From Crotophaga sulcirostris (lineage: Eukaryota; Chordata; Aves; Cuculiformes; Crotophagidae), in the NCBI GenBank assembly GCA_013397455.1, contig VYZB01000388.1, positions 252,309 to 316,308 on the forward strand: 64,000 nucleotides of DNA, read 5' to 3'. Under the pieces are notes generated by a model. The model had not been told where the DNA came from. It ran no database searches and worked only from the letters and a program-made list of their open reading frames with translations. Each line of letters begins with the position of its first letter. Position 1 is the first letter of the stretch. Both the position numbers and the translations under genes were made by a program. This document shows, in pieces, positions 48,601 to 63,079 of this stretch.

Positions 48601-51600
48601 AATGTGGCTGTGTCATGTTTATTCTGTGGCTAAAATGTCTGTTATCCACTTTTAAGTACATAATACAAGCTTGACACCCATCACATTTTGTGACTCCAGA
48701 TGATGAATCTTGCAAAGAAATGTGCAGATGGCAGAACTTCTTGCAGGATACAAAAGAAGGACAATGCAGTGCTGTTTTCTCAACTCGGTTATGACAAGTA
48801 TGATAGGTAACATTTGTCTGTCTTAGAGCCTGCTGGGTCCACCTCACTGGATGGGGAATGGAGCTTGTCTGTAAGCAGACACAAGAGGGCGGCTGGAGGA
48901 AACAAAAACCTCAGAGGAAGAGTGGAGCCCTGCCAGGGACTCATGTAAAAGGAGCAGATTGTGATTGATGGGCTCGAGTGCCTTTTGATGAAACACCTTT
49001 AAGTTTAGGACCTTAGCTGAAACCTGTTGATCTCAGGAGGAATAATGGCATTTGGCGGTCTTAATGACTTTGTGCTTATTCCTTAAGTTCAAATACTGTA
49101 TGTGATGTAGGTTCAGAAGCAGCATGTACAGTAATAGTCACTGCTGTGAGCCCTTGTGGCTCTGACTTTGCAGACAGTTCTGGTTTTCCCCTGCTTTCTC
49201 CAGTGGAATTGTTCCAGATTTCCACCTCTGAGGGCAGAGAGGCACTTGCTGAATTTCAAACAGAAGAAATTTCACTTAAAGATGCAAATTAGCCTCAGGT
49301 GACTGAAAGACAAATTGTTGGTTTCAAATCTTCTGGAGAAGTGCATGTTCCATGCAGAAGCTTCTGTCTATAAATATTTCAAACTTTCTGCTGTGGAATG
49401 CCAGGGAACACTTAAAACTATTATTTAAAAGAAAGAAGCATTTCCCAGTTTTCCTTTCAACTTTTACCTACCATTGCCCTTAAGAGACAAATTTCATTTT
49501 TTTACAATAAGCAGAAATCCAGTGTACCACAGAGCTGCTCCCATAAATATACCTTAAGACTCTTCTGATCAGCAGCATTTATGCATTAGCATTCAAAAAT
49601 GCAATGAGAGCTGTCAATTTTGGTTTCCTGTCCCAAAGCCAGTACTAGTTTTGGTTATACATTGCACTGTATAGAGGAGAGTGCTGGTTTCCTAACCACT
49701 TAAAAACGTAAGAATAAAAACATAAGGTGTCTCATAGTTCTTTCTTTAAACCTAGATGTTTTTCTAATTCTAGTCTCTTTTTTTTTCTCCAGCTAGGGCT
49801 GTCCGCTAGCTTTTTTTTAATCTGCATTTTAAAAAATAAATTTGAAACATCGGTAGATGGGGAAGGCATGCGGTAGTAAAATTCATATGTGGAAATACAG
49901 TTAGATCTGCAGAAGCATTTCGGCAACACCAAAGAGCCAGTGTGGTTGTTGAGCCATTGCTGCTTCCATGGAAGGTTACTGAGAACTCAGAAGTGTCATT
50001 ATGTGATGTTCTTCCCTCCCTTGCCCCAAAAAAACTGAAAAAGCTTTGGTGAATGATTGTTAGGATCTGTTTTCTTTTTTTTTTTTTTGGTGGGAAACTG
50101 CAGGTAGGAGATCCAGATCTACACTGCAGCCCTGGAGCTGTTGCACACTTCTGTCCAACAGCAGGCACTCCTGTGTTCCCTGCCTAACTGTAGCCAATTC
50201 AATCATCTGTATGATGACCTGCAGCAGAGATTTGCTGGCCCTGTGGCTTGCCCAGGCTGTCTGTATTAAGTCTGCCTTCAGCCTGTGCAACAGAAGTCCT
50301 TGGACACAGGCTTGTTTTCAGCAAGAACAAACAGCTCACTGCATTTCTCTTACTCTCTGCTGGAGGACAAGACATTTTAACTTACAAATTGGACCTGCCC
50401 AAACAGAGCTGCAGCCTATGGGAAGTAGAAGGTGTCATCTCTGGTGGTGGCTTCAATGGTATCTTCCTTTTCTCTATGCTCACAGGGCTTGCTGCAGGGG
50501 CTGTGTAGCAAGCGAGCACGGGCGTGCGCTTCCTCTCTTGCTGGGAACTGACTGTTCGTGGTGCACTCAGGGACTTGTGCAGGTGCTGTTCCTGTCACTG
50601 TAGCATTAAATAGTAAACAGAAAAGCATTTTGGGTTTTTGTTGCTGATGGGTCACTCTTCCAAAGAGTCCTCTAAATGCATCCCCCAAGCTTAAGGGTGA
50701 CATCTACTGGGATGCTGTGTGAAAGCCCTTGGGAAGGCAGTTCCTCCCTGCAGTGTTGCAGACTGGGGGGACCTATGTTTCCCTTGCCATAATGGATAGC
50801 AGAGCTGGGGTGCAGCTGATGGTCAACTTCTCTTTGACTTGGTTAAACTTCGTGTACTCCAGATCCCCGTAACTCCCATACCTCAGCCTCCCCGAAGAGA
50901 AATCAGGACCCAGGGAGGCAGGTGCTTGCAGTGCTATTTATATGCTGAGGTTTCTTTGCACCATATGGCACACCCTGCTGGTTGACAGCCCAGTGTCTAA
51001 CCTGTGTCACATTTGTCACCATCCTAAGTCTCTTGAGAGGTTTTTTTCCTCTCTGCTCTAACTTTCCTCTCCTTGCTTTAAACACGACTCTGCACACACC
51101 ACTTCCTCCTCTGCTGGTGGTCCGGGGCTGGTGTTCTGGCCCAGGAGGAACAAGTGATCTCTGACATATCTCTGGCGCAGGCACCCCCGGCCTCTCCTCC
51201 GCTCTCCTTTGTTCCTCTCAAACATAAACACACTTAACTGGCCTCTTCTTTTCTCCCTCCCCGCTCCCCCAATCTTCAAAGCGATCAGACAAACAATATC
51301 CCTCCTGCATGTGCCAACAGCTCCCCTGCTTGCAGGAGGAAGGCTTCCATTAAGCAGCAGGCCCTGCCTGTACCTGGCATTTGCTTTGCTCTCTTGAGCC
51401 CTATCCTTGCATGAGGGATTTTGATTGCCAGCACCTCTGGTTTCCTGCCTGAAGAGGTGGCAGTGGGAGGCTCACAGTGGAAAAGCAGGAGCTCTGCACC
51501 TCCAGAGCAAGGGCAACACCAGATGCAGGTGCTTTGTTGTCTGCACTGTGGGAGGAAGAGGAAGATGGTAACCACCTGGCACCCACAAAACAGATAATTA

Positions 51601-53089
51601 TGTGGTTTCTGATGGGATTTGTTTTTTTTTTTTTAATTGCAATATGTAACAGGAGGGTGGGGGTCATTCCCTGTGGTGGGGGAGTGCTGAGCAGTGCGTG
51701 AGCCTAGGGAGGTGGGGAGCAGAGGACACAGAAAAGCCCCTAAACTCCTGGGGCAGAGGTGCAACGCAATGTCCTCAGACACCAACCCAGCAATCCCCAG
51801 CCTGTGCTGCTGCTGAATCACATGATGCTGAGCACATCCCCATCTTCCAGCATCTTTGCTCCCAAAGCCCAGGAGATCACTTTGGTTCGCATTGTACATA
51901 AAGTTCAGAAACCAAAATAATCATTGGTCTCAATTGCAGCGATTAAGACCAGGAAAGGGAAACTAAATCATCTGCCAGCACTTAATCTAACATTTACTTG
52001 CTTAGCAAAAGACATGCAGGGACTGGGCTGCCCTCACATACTGAGGTGTTTGAGTCAGCATTGTGATGGAGCCTGTTCCTGAAAAGAGGTGCCAGGGGCA
52101 GCCTGGATTGCTGTTTGCCCCATTCCTCCACCCTAGCTGAGCCACAGCCAGCACCCTGCTTTCTGCTCAGGCTTAGCTTTGTGAAGTAGACAGCTGGAAG
52201 AGGGGGAAGCATTTTCCTCCTTTCTCTTCTCCCTTGGTGCCTGAGGAAACTGAGTAATGCTTTCTTTCACCCCTGCACAAGCTGTGCCTCGCATCAGGGA
52301 AGCAAGCTGGGAGCCCAGGCTCTTCCCTTCTCCATCCTCAGCCCCAGCAAGCTGGCATGGGGTTGGAAGTCAGGAAGCTCTTCCTTGTGAAGTGCAACCC
52401 CGGTGAGCCTGTTCCCCTGCTATGTGTCAAGGGAGGAGAAGAAGAAGTAGATGGAGAGGGGGCCTCTGTGGGCACCCAAGAGGAGGGAAGGGTGCATCTC
52501 CTGCAGGGGAAGATGTGGCGATGGGTGTGTGTGTGATAAGGTCCAAGCCCTGATGCGCTGGAGCAGCAGCTTATTACTTGAGTCAATTAAGTGGTAGGAG
52601 ATTATCAAATCTGAGCACGCTCATAGGGAAGACCTGCCCAGGGAGAGAAGCAGTCTGCCAGCAGTTGTGAGTATACACACTTGAGGGCAAGACATTTGGG
52701 TTTTACGACAAAATTTAAGGGGGAAAGAAGGGGGATTAAAAGCAAGTAAATACAATACTTGAAATAAGGAAGGAGGATCTGGATATCCAAACCCTGCCTA
52801 GCCTGCAGTGTGTGAGGGATTGTGCATAGCTTGGCCTTAGCTCTTCCACATCAGCATGAGCACCCAGGTGTGCTTCTGCCCCAAATTGTTCCTCTTGGCC
52901 CCCCAGGGAAGAAGGAAGGACATAGACCAACCACTGAAACCTCCTCGGGCTCTGTGAGGAGCAGCATTCCCCTGTGGGAAGTAACCATGAGCCTTTTGTA
53001 TTACAGTCAGGTCTCAGGGTATCATTGCTGCTGTGCTTCCTTTCTGTTTCACTCCTCACGGAGCAGGCTCTAGGCTGTACTGCCAAAAA
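48601..53089. other. intergenic sequence downstream of RTCB, no gene recognised
   Basis: Rather GC-rich sequence with many short open frames on both strands. None shows splice-bounded family similarity, a signal peptide or a recognisable domain. Poly-T/poly-A tracts (for example 50076-50089 and 51620-51634) are the only low-complexity features. I see no tRNA, snRNA or miRNA candidate. Confidence 0.5.
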
Positions 53090-53282
53090 AGAATCATAGA
53101 ACCATTGAATCATAGAATGGTTTGGGTTGGAAAGGACCTTAAAGATCATCCAGTTCCAACCCCCCTGCCATCAGCAGGGACACCTCCCACCAGCCCAGCT
53201 GCTCAAGGCCCCATCCAACCTGGCCTTGAACACCTCCAGGGAGGGGGCACCCACAGCTTCCTTGGGAACCTGTGCCAGTTAT
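53090..53282 (-). mobile_element. CR1 LINE 3' fragment in the intergenic region
   Basis: 'gaatcatagaaccattgaat', 'atggtttgggttggaaagga', 'catccaacctggccttgaac' and 'acctgtgccagt' are the reverse complement of the CR1 3' UTR. The copy is about 190 bases long and 5'-truncated. It is one of the least diverged CR1 copies in the window. Confidence 0.95.
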
Positions 53283-56200
53283 GGAATAAAATTCCATAAC
53301 TTTCTGTTACCCCTGTTTGCAGTTCCAGGCAGAAGGGAAAGGTGGGTTTCCCAGCTGGAGGAATGCCTTGCCGATAAATCACCTGATTACCTACCTCTTG
53401 ACTTTTAAGAATTGTAACCTGTTTGCACTTTTCATCTAAAAAAAATCCCAACAGGCTTGTTGTTTTATTTTTGACTAATGCTTATTATTGTTGGGCTGTA
53501 GATTTGTGGCATTCACAGACAAGTTATCAAGTTTTAAAATCATAGGTAGGCTGATCAGTTCCTCCGCTGTTTCCTTGCCAAATCCTTAACCACTTCTTGG
53601 ATAACAAAGAAAAAAGTATCCCTGGAGGATGTTTTTACTATAGCTATTGCTAAAGGGATTTTTCTCCATTTGCATCTCATAGGAGGTTTTTTTTTTAATC
53701 AGGCAGATACAGAAAGGACTGTGATGAGCACCTCCTTCTCCATTTTCATTTTTTTCAGTATGTTGACTATTTTCTTCTCCATTTTGAACATCTGTGTCTT
53801 TTGAATCTAGCCCAGAAAGGATTTTGTCTGCCTCCTTTCCAACATGAGCCTGTCAGTGTCTGCAGGGAGGAAGCCCCTCTGTGGTGAAGGACTGCGCCCT
53901 GAGCTGAAGGGGAAACCTCTCCACTCTGGAATCCTCTTTGCCCAGCCTGAGACAGGGGGCTGTGCTAGCAGGGGGAGCCTTTGGGTGCAGGCAGGGCTGT
54001 GCAAGCAGCACTGGGTGCTCTCCTCCCCCAGCAGCCCACAAAGCTTGTGGGCACCTCCATAGCACAGAACACCCCCCCACCCAGGGAAGGGGTCCTACCC
54101 CAGAGGGTAGCCAGCCAGGGTACAGAGGGGTGAGCAAGGAGGGAGGGAGATCCTTGCTCACAGGGACATGGCATGTCAGGAGCTGTGTTCGCATCTGGAG
54201 AGGGTTTGTCCCTCCTGTTCTCCCCACTCCTCCCTGTCTCAGTCCCATGGCTGCAGATGACCTGAGCAAGGACTCCAAAAACCCCATAACTTCAAGATGC
54301 ACACAGATTTCTGGCTATGCTTTTTGCCAGACCCCACAAGCTCTTCCATTAATGGTCAGTGGATGAGGCAGAAGTTTTATCTTGATTGAGAAATATGAAG
54401 CCTTGTTTGTGAGACAACTATTGGTTTTCTTGTCTCTTGGGCAGGAATTCAAACTATTTGATGATTATCAATGGCAGCCAAGAACACCATTGCTGTCTCC
54501 TTTCCTCCCTGCTCCTCTGGCAGAAAGTGAATCATCCATCACAGACCAGTTCCTCGAGAGAAAATTTCAGCATAAGGCTGAGGCGTTCAGGTATATCTGC
54601 AGCTTTAGCACTCTGATCCACCACTGAGTTTTCCAGTCTATACCAAGTTATTTCTTCTTCGTATGTCTTGGTGCTCTATCTGCAGGTGGGGATAAAAATC
54701 ACTTCCTTCCCTCTCAACTTTTATCATTGTTTCCTATTTAAATACTAAGCTGTGATTCAGGGACCATCTCCTTCTGCACCTGCAAGTGGGGCTGAGCACA
54801 GTGGTTTCTCCTTGCAGAGCCCAGCCTGACTGTTCCACGCTTAGTGCCCGCCCTGCAGGTGTGCAGCAGCCCTGGGTGCCCATCTTCTCCTGCTGCTTCT
54901 GGCACTGCTGGGGGGATGGGTTCATACCTGTTACCATCTAAACTGAAAGTAGAAGAGCTTGTAAGGTGTTCGGAAGTTCAAATAGCCACTACAAAACTCA
55001 GAAAAGTTTTTCATAGTCCTCTGGCTACAAAGCAGAGCTTCTGAGCTAGATCCTCACCTTGAGTTCAGTGCCAATGATGTGCCTAAATTCCTCTGTGCTT
55101 TGAGGTACAGGACCTGGGTTTGTGTGAAGTGCTAAATGTGCCACCTTGCTTTTGCCACCTGCATGCATTCACGTGCTAAAAGACAGAAGCTAAGAGAGCA
55201 TCATGTTGCTCATGGGGATGTTTGAGTCCCTCTGTCTTCATCATGAGGATGAGGAAGACACAACCTCTCATTCCCAGCATACAAAATCCCAGAGTGGCTT
55301 TTTCTAGGTGCAGCCTTGACTTCTGTTTGCAAGAGGAGGTGGCAGCATGAGAGCAGGCTGAAACAGCAGAGGGGTGAGACATGGACAAGAAGTGCTGGAA
55401 GGACAGCCTAGGAGACCAGAATTGTCCTCTGCAACCTGCAGCACACCCCTTGCAATGGCCAGGACCTGACCAAGATGCTGGGGAAAATCACTGTCACTCG
55501 ATAAAATGCCCTGCTGAGCATCCAGGCCATGCTGCTGCCCCCAAAAACCATCCATGAGGCAAGCAGATCAGGGAAAGAGAAATGGGAGCTTGTAATTGAG
55601 TTAGTCCTAATATTAATGCCAACTGAAGAGGCAGGGAGGTCTTCTAGGGATTTTCACACCATACTTCTACAAGCCTCTCTCAGCAAAAACCAGTGACATT
55701 TTGAGCAGGAGATTGATGAAGAGGGGATGGGGCAGTCCTGGAGGATTTGAACTCTCAACAAAGTTTTCAGACATCCTTAGTTGTGCAGGCAGCCAGCAAA
55801 GGCTCTTGGAGGATTTGTCCTCAATGTCCTAGTGTTAGGCCAGAACTGGCCCAATCTCCCTGACCCTTAGTATGGAGGACTGGTGGCTGGGCTGGATGCT
55901 GAGGTTTAAAACCATAACCTGATGCAAAAAAAAAATGTAAAATCATACACTGTGAAAGAAAATAATCCAGTGGCTGGCTCCAGGTCCCTCTGCACAAAGA
56001 GATTAAAGCTGTGCACAAGGCAGTCTTAAGCAGAGAGGTTTTCTCCAATGGCCAAAAGCATCTGCCCCTGGCTACCCTCCCGGTGAAGTCAATTTTTCCA
56101 GGGCAAGCTCTGGGGTGGTTTCCCTCCAGCAGATTTTCTTTTTTTTTCTGATAACACATATTTGACTCATCTAGACTTCATGTCAAACTCATCAGGGGAT

Positions 56201-59200
56201 TTAGCTGGGTGGGTGGGAAAGGAAGGTGGACCGAGGAAAGGGACAGCATTTGACTGACGTTTTCAGCAGGAAACATTTCAGCAATGCATGTCAGCACGTG
56301 GGGTTTCATTTCGTTTTGCTTCATGAAGGACTTCAAAAAAACCAGTGATCAAACCAAAACACTGCACTTTGGGGAAGGAAACATTTAAGGGAGGCCAGCG
56401 GGAAAGCAAAGCAAAACCAAAACCCTTGTGGATCAACCAGAAATTATTTTCTCCTTCAGCTACTCATGTTTGCCAGGGAAATGAGAAGTTAATATTGTGC
56501 TGTAAGCAGTGAAAAGAGCCGTGAGGCCTCCCCAGCCTTGAGTCAGCTGCTGTGTGAGGGCAAGAAGCGCCCTCCACCATGTATGCAGCACACAGGGCTT
56601 TTCACACCGGTGCCCTCTTAGTTCAGAACTTGCTGCCTGTATCAGCCTTCCTTCAGTTGTTGGGGAAGGCCCAACCTCTTGTGACACCGCTGTGGATGAA
56701 AGGCTGTTTTGTTTTGTGTTCAGCCCACTTTTCACAACACCCGGTGGACCCAACTCCCCCTTACCCATCTTCGGTGACTCAGTCAAAGAATTTTAATCTC
56801 CGTGGTCTGTCTGTGGTTGTAAAATATAATACCAATGGAGCTGGGCTAGTTTATCCTGAAGTCATGAAACTGTTGTTGTCAGAAGAAATTGATACACACT
56901 ACTGAGGGGGGAAAAAAGTGCTGCTGCTGGGGAGGATTTGACTCAAGACGGCACTTCAAATGGAAATGTCCTTGTTTGAAGTGGATACATTTTTCATCTC
57001 TACGCCTTTCATTTATTTTACACTGCAGGAGCGAGGAATCGGGGTGTCTGTTTGCTCCTGCCACGGCTCTTGTTTGCAGAAGGTTTTCACAAGCAGGCCA
57101 CAGGTAACCTCACTGCTCACAGAAGCCCTGGTGGTTTGGAAAGAAGGGGCTTGTATGGCCCAGCTTGGGAAGTACCTCAGGCCCTGCCCCTCCACCCCCC
57201 ACAACGGCAAGCCAGGAACCATCCACATCTGATCAGCACTGGGTACAGGAGATCCATCCACGTAAACTCTGTGTGTATCCTAGTCACTCCAGATCAAATC
57301 ACAGGGTCTTCCCCTTCCTTCAAAGACATCTGAGGCCTAAAAGAAGCAGATCAAATGTAAATTTGAACTAAGATTAAATACACATTCGCAACTGGAGGGG
57401 AGAAAGAAAAAAAAAAGCGATTAAGGTTCATCTGCATTAACTATGCCCATGGGGGTGTTTCTTTGTCTTTACAAAGATGTGATGATACTTCATGAGATAC
57501 CAGGTCTGGTTCCACCAGATCTCTGGAAAAGCCTTAGAGGCTTCAGGAAACTCTGCAAATGTGTTTCGACAGGAGGCAGACAAGGAGAAGGGAACTGTCG
57601 GCACTACTTCCTCAGAGCAATGGAGAAGCCTTTGTTGAGTGGCTGGAGGCTACTTCTCTCCTCCTGGATTTCAAAAAGGTATAATTATCACTTGGATAGG
57701 GTTCAGGACTTAGAGAGAGCTGCCAGATCTTTCATGAGTTTGTCCCACTGAATCTAGGATTAAAAAAAAAAAACACCAAGAAGGAAAGGAGGGATATGAG
57801 TTAACTATGTAGGTGTTGTCTCACATCCAATATATGCCAGGTAGAATACACCACTAGTGTAGTCCAACAGCTTGGCTTATACACACTTTCCCTTTGGAGC
57901 ATGTGTTGTAATATTTTTATAGATAACCTGGCTGAAATGAAGAGGTACTGGAAATTCCTCTATAAAACCTATTCTACGAAGAGCTCCATCCCAAGGAGTC
58001 TCAGAAAAAAACAGTATCTGATCTTCCAGGGATCTCACTGACTCTCCAAAGCTTTTTGAGCTTTTTTACTCTGCCCTACAAACTGCCTTTCCTTAAACGT
58101 CTCCAAGTAAATTCTAAGTCCAGTGGATTTCCATTCATAGTTTTCATGGTGTGAATGCCTTAAACTGTCAGATCTGCCAAGTTACTTTCCTAATCACTGC
58201 TATCAAGTTGCTGTCAATAACTGAGCATAAGCTTGTGGACTTTGTTCTCAGTATTAATAGCTGAAAACCAGGGAATTGCAGGCATGGTTCAACACATTTT
58301 TACAGGATTTTTAACTGTATCCTTTTGAACTGAAAATGGCCTTTAGAATGATTTACAGAATAAACATTTTCTCATCTGTTATAAAATATGATACATCACC
58401 CTGATGATTCCCGGACACAGGTTGCGGCTGCCATTGTCACGCCTGAGTGACACATTATAGAAACACTGATAACAGATGCCCCTCTGCCCTGCCCCACACT
58501 CCAAGCCTCTGGTTCTCAAACCTTGGTGCCTGTGGTAGTAGGTGCTCTGTGGCATTTGCCCCATGCAATGTCCGTGCCCACACTCGCATGCCAGGCTTGA
58601 TTACTAAACTCTTACAGTCTTGCAATTAAGAAAACTCAGCCAGTGTGGCATTGTGCAAAGCAGGCATTTGCGGAGGGCAGCTGGACAAAAACTGGAAAGT
58701 CTGGCCAGAGACCCCGCTTTAGACCTCCTTCTTGGGAAAAACACCCTGAGGCTGTGAATGTGCTCTTAGTGCCACCTTCCCAGCAGGCCTATGTGGATGA
58801 AACCTTTTCCCAGCACATCTACAGGCATCTGCTTTAACTCAGTCTAAACTCTTTTTTCCAGCTGTTCCTGTCCAGCTGCCCTCTGCAAATGCCTACTCCA
58901 CACAATACTACGCTTGCTGTGTTGCTCTCACCTAATCCTCACTCTGCATGGCTGCCTGTCCAGCCACAGTTTCTTATACACTTTGCTCCACATGCACAAT
59001 AACTTTAGGTTTTATGGCGAAGACTAGGTGATGAAATGACCTAAAGTGTGCTTTTTCACCAAAGATGTGAATGTGAAATGCGCACTTTAAGACAATGACC
59101 TCTAAAATTCCAGTAAAGTTTGCAGAAAATAATCAATGCTAAAAAAGTTTTACCAAAGATAAATCTAAAAACGTTTAAATACAACTTTTCTTTCAATCAC

Positions 59201-62200
59201 AAAGCCAAAATATTTCATTCATCTCTGAAAACATTGACCACTTCTACTATAGAGTTGTTCAGCCATTGCATGTTGAATAGCATTGCCATTGTCCTTTTAA
59301 TACAAGCTCCCCAACACATGCAGCTACAACTTTGTGCCTTCATGAAACTCACTTTTAATAAAAATTGAACCAGCTAGTAACTGAGTGATCTTCTCAGATA
59401 GGGTACTATAAACACCATTTAATAACCTTACGCTTTATGGGCTTGTTAATCTAAATGGAACATTTGAAGCTTTCATAGTGCTGCAAAATACAAAGCTTTG
59501 GAGCTCGCTACATATAAACAAAAGCAAATGCCTCAAATTTGTACATTTTGTCATGCTGACATGCTGCAGGTGCCCAGTTTTGATCTGTCCTAACAAGCCC
59601 CTCCGGATGTGCAACCACTGCTCACATGGGGCATTGCCCCTATGAACCGGGGGCGCAGGACTACCCAGCTGTGTAGGGAGCACATTACTTGGGTTGGGGT
59701 GCTGTGGGAGATGATAATGAAACTGGGCAGGGCTTTTCATGGCTTTTTGACTGGCTTTAGCAATGGTTTGCATTAGTCAGCAGGAAGGTGCTGATGGCAA
59801 AGAGGATGCCGCTGGCATCATTGGCATGACGGAGAGATTTCTTTGTCCCCTCCATCCTAGCTACGCCTCTAAGATATGGGAATGGAATGGAATGGAATAG
59901 AATAGAATAGAATAGATGCAGGTGCCAGCTCTGCAATACTAGAACTGGGTAACATGCAAGGGCAGATTTATCTGTGAGCACAGGAGACCGAGGCACTCAC
60001 ACAGGGGACAAGCAGACCAGCGACCTCATGGCAGCACCATGGCTACAACCAGCTCCTGGTGAAGTGGTACAGAGGCAGCCTGGTGGTATTTTCCAGTGAG
60101 ATGGTGCAGGATCTCCTGGTATTTCCAGTACAGAGACAAGAGGAGGATGGTTGAAACGGAGGGAAATTCTGGGGCTGAAATAATCTGGGTTTATTGTTTG
60201 GCTCCTGACAGCAGGTGGGCTAAGCTCTGTAATCATCCCCTCCACCCCCCAGCTCAAGTACAGACTGCTCACAACTGTTCAGCACTTTTATAAGAAATAC
60301 GCTTGGAGGTATTTTGCAATGACAAACAAGAAAAGATGAATGAGAAGCGATGGGAGGCAGATAAACGCGGTGTGTCTGAAGTGCAGGCAGACAGACTTCT
60401 TGTCATGTAAATGCTATGGTGTCAGCCATTTTTGCACAATAGCTGATGGTAAAATCATATTGTTTCTTCTTTTCTGATAGAGGTTGGGCTTTCTTTTTTA
60501 ATTTAAATTTTGCTTATTAAGCAGCTCCCTGCCCACCTCCTGCCCAGGTGCTGCCCTTCACCAAGGGCCACACGCAGTGTGATCAGCAGAGTGCTGTTAG
60601 CAAGAAGGGGTGATAAAATCAGGCTGCTGTACGAGAAGGACACAAAATGCACAGTTAGGACATGCTCCTGTACCCTTGCCCCCATAACAACAGCCAGAGC
60701 TATAGGGGCAGACAGGAAGGAGGAAAGGAAAACAACAGAGATGGATGGAGACTGGCAAAATGTAAAGAAAGTGGGCATTATCATTATGATGTAAACTCAT
60801 CTACCCTCTGAAAAACACTAGCAACAGGGAACAGCCCTTCTTTAGTCCTGAGCTTAGTGGAGCTTTTTGTCATGACCAGCAGAGCATACCCAGCCTACAG
60901 CTCTCTGATTCCTCTTTCTAACAAACACATGTGTTGCTGCGTTGGGTTGGACATTCATGCTATAGACTTTGCCCCATCATCCTCATTCACAGAGCCCTTT
61001 CCCCTGTGATGCACTGTGCAATGTCTCCATGGTTTCCAGCAGCGCTCTCGTTTCCCAGCATGGGGGAGAGAGGAGAAGAATGGAGGAAAATTGATGCCAG
61101 TGGGGCAACTACTCATTTAAGAGAGCTGCCTCCTGCACTTGGCCTCCATCTGTGCTCCAGGCTCCTTGTCACAGCTCTCATCATGATGCTAGCCTCCTCT
61201 TACCCTCCCCACTATTCCATTTTTCTCCTTCAGGATTAAGCCTACCCTGTAGTTCAGCCCCAGCCTGCCTGGCCTCTCATTTCTGCCTCATGTCAGAGAG
61301 AGCAGACGCAGTGGATTTTGGCCAAGCTTGTGAGGGATGCCTGAAGTGAGCAAAGCCTCAAGAGGCAAAGCTGAGTCCTACATATACTCATGGCACCACC
61401 AAGCTAAAAATGCAAAGCCAGCCCTCAGAGCAGGGAGCTGGGGGTAGGAGCACCTATTCTTCCCAGTGGAGGAGGAGAAGCATGCTGCAAGAAAGAGGAA
61501 AGCACTTCAAAAATGGTGGAAAACATCCGCAATGGCTGGTGGTGGGGCAAGGGAGGGAGTCATGCCTCTCTCCAGTCTCCAGCCCTACCTATGGCTCCCT
61601 CTAAGTCCTGGTCCATTAGAGTCGCTGTTTTGCTTGTTCTTGTTAGCATTTCTGCTGTGCAAAATCTCACAGCCTTTTTTATCTCCACAGGGTTTTCCTG
61701 CAAATATATTAAATCTTTTTTTTTCCAGAAATTAATCCTCCCTAAAGGTGTCATATCTTGTTAATTTCTCTCTCCCTTGTTTCAGCTATGCAGCTGATTT
61801 GATATCAAGCAGTGTGCCACACTTTAAACCCACTTTATTTTTTTCCCTTCCCTCTGCTGTCTTTCCTCTTTTTCCCATGCACAAACACCACAACACACAG
61901 GTCTGTGTTTGTACACCTGGCTTATTTGATTTATACATTACACAGTTTGTTATCAGTTTCATTCACTAAGCACCAGTGAGCTTTAATGCCTCTGGGTGTG
62001 GGATTGCACACATCACCTCCACATGAGTGTTCCCCTGGGATAAACCCTCTGCAGCTGAGCCTGGGATGTCTTCAGTACTTCTTAAATTTAAAAAGCTACA
62101 TCTAAAGAATAGCCTAATATAGCATAATGCTGGCAGCAAAGCAAATACATAAAAAGACATGAAAATTCCATTTATTTGTAACTACCTGTTCTCTTTGTGA

Positions 62201-63079
62201 TCTCAGTGCAGATGTAAGAGATCGGTTAGGATTCAGTGCTGACAGCTGACAGCCTTGGAACACAAAAATCTGCTATGTATGCCCAGAATCACACTGCATC
62301 AAAATAAAATCATGGGGACAAGCAAGGTGCTTTGTGAGCAGCATAGCAAATGCAGCTTGGCTTGGATTTTTGTTATACACTCCCAGGCTTCACTGCCTGC
62401 TACCTTCCCCATATTACTTCAGCCTCTCACAGTCCATTTGTTTTCCTTCCCCCTCCCGAATCCAAAACTCCCTGAAAATTCTCATATTTTCATCCCCTGG
62501 CCCTGGTAGAACAGACAAGAGGCAGCATGTTATACTAGTGCAAGGCACATGTGCTTGCTGATGGCTGACTGGTGCCTATGAGCTGACAATTCAGTCTTAA
62601 CTTTTCTCTGTTTAAGAACTCAAATTCTACATGTCTTTCTACTCTGATGCCACTGGTGTTCACAGGCCCTGCAGGATTTTCATGTCTTTGAGACCTCTGT
62701 CTCCAGTCATATCAGAAGTGAGCTGGGTGGTCTCCAAGATTTTCAAGAGAGAAACTGGAAGAGAGATGTAGGGACTCTTTTAGGGCTTCTTTTAGCCTGG
62801 CTAAAACCCTGTGATCTATACCAATATATCTTTTCATTTTCTGCCACTGCAAAAGCATAATCGATAAAAACTGAGGTCCATGGTAACATACACAGTCTGA
62901 CACAAAATAAATGAGACTAACCCTATAGTTCAGGAAACAAGAGTGAGAGACAAGAGACAAAGAGATGGGCATAGAACATGCTCAAATCTGTCACAGTGAG
63001 ACAAGGCTCAACTTGATTGCTTCACTCAGTACGAGTGGACACGTATTCAAAGACAGACGTTTTCTTACCCTCAATCGGA
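53283..63079. other. intergenic sequence, no gene recognised
   Basis: Nearly 10 kb with no exon that I can support. The longest open frame (53853-54302, minus, 149 codons) lies in GC-rich sequence where frames on both strands are open together, so it is probably chance. The only repeat seen is the GGAAT/AGAAT microsatellite near 59.9 kb. Regulatory or lncRNA content cannot be judged from one sequence. Confidence 0.45.
59879..59916. repeat. (GGAAT)n / (AGAAT)n pentanucleotide microsatellite
   Basis: About three ggaat units followed by about four agaat units, a simple 5-base repeat with an internal G-to-A switch. Confidence 0.9.

Noticed and set aside
53853..54302. 149-codon minus-strand frame in the gene-poor tail
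   Set aside because: GC-rich sequence with overlapping open frames on both strands and Pro/Gly/Leu-biased composition. No domain or splice pattern.
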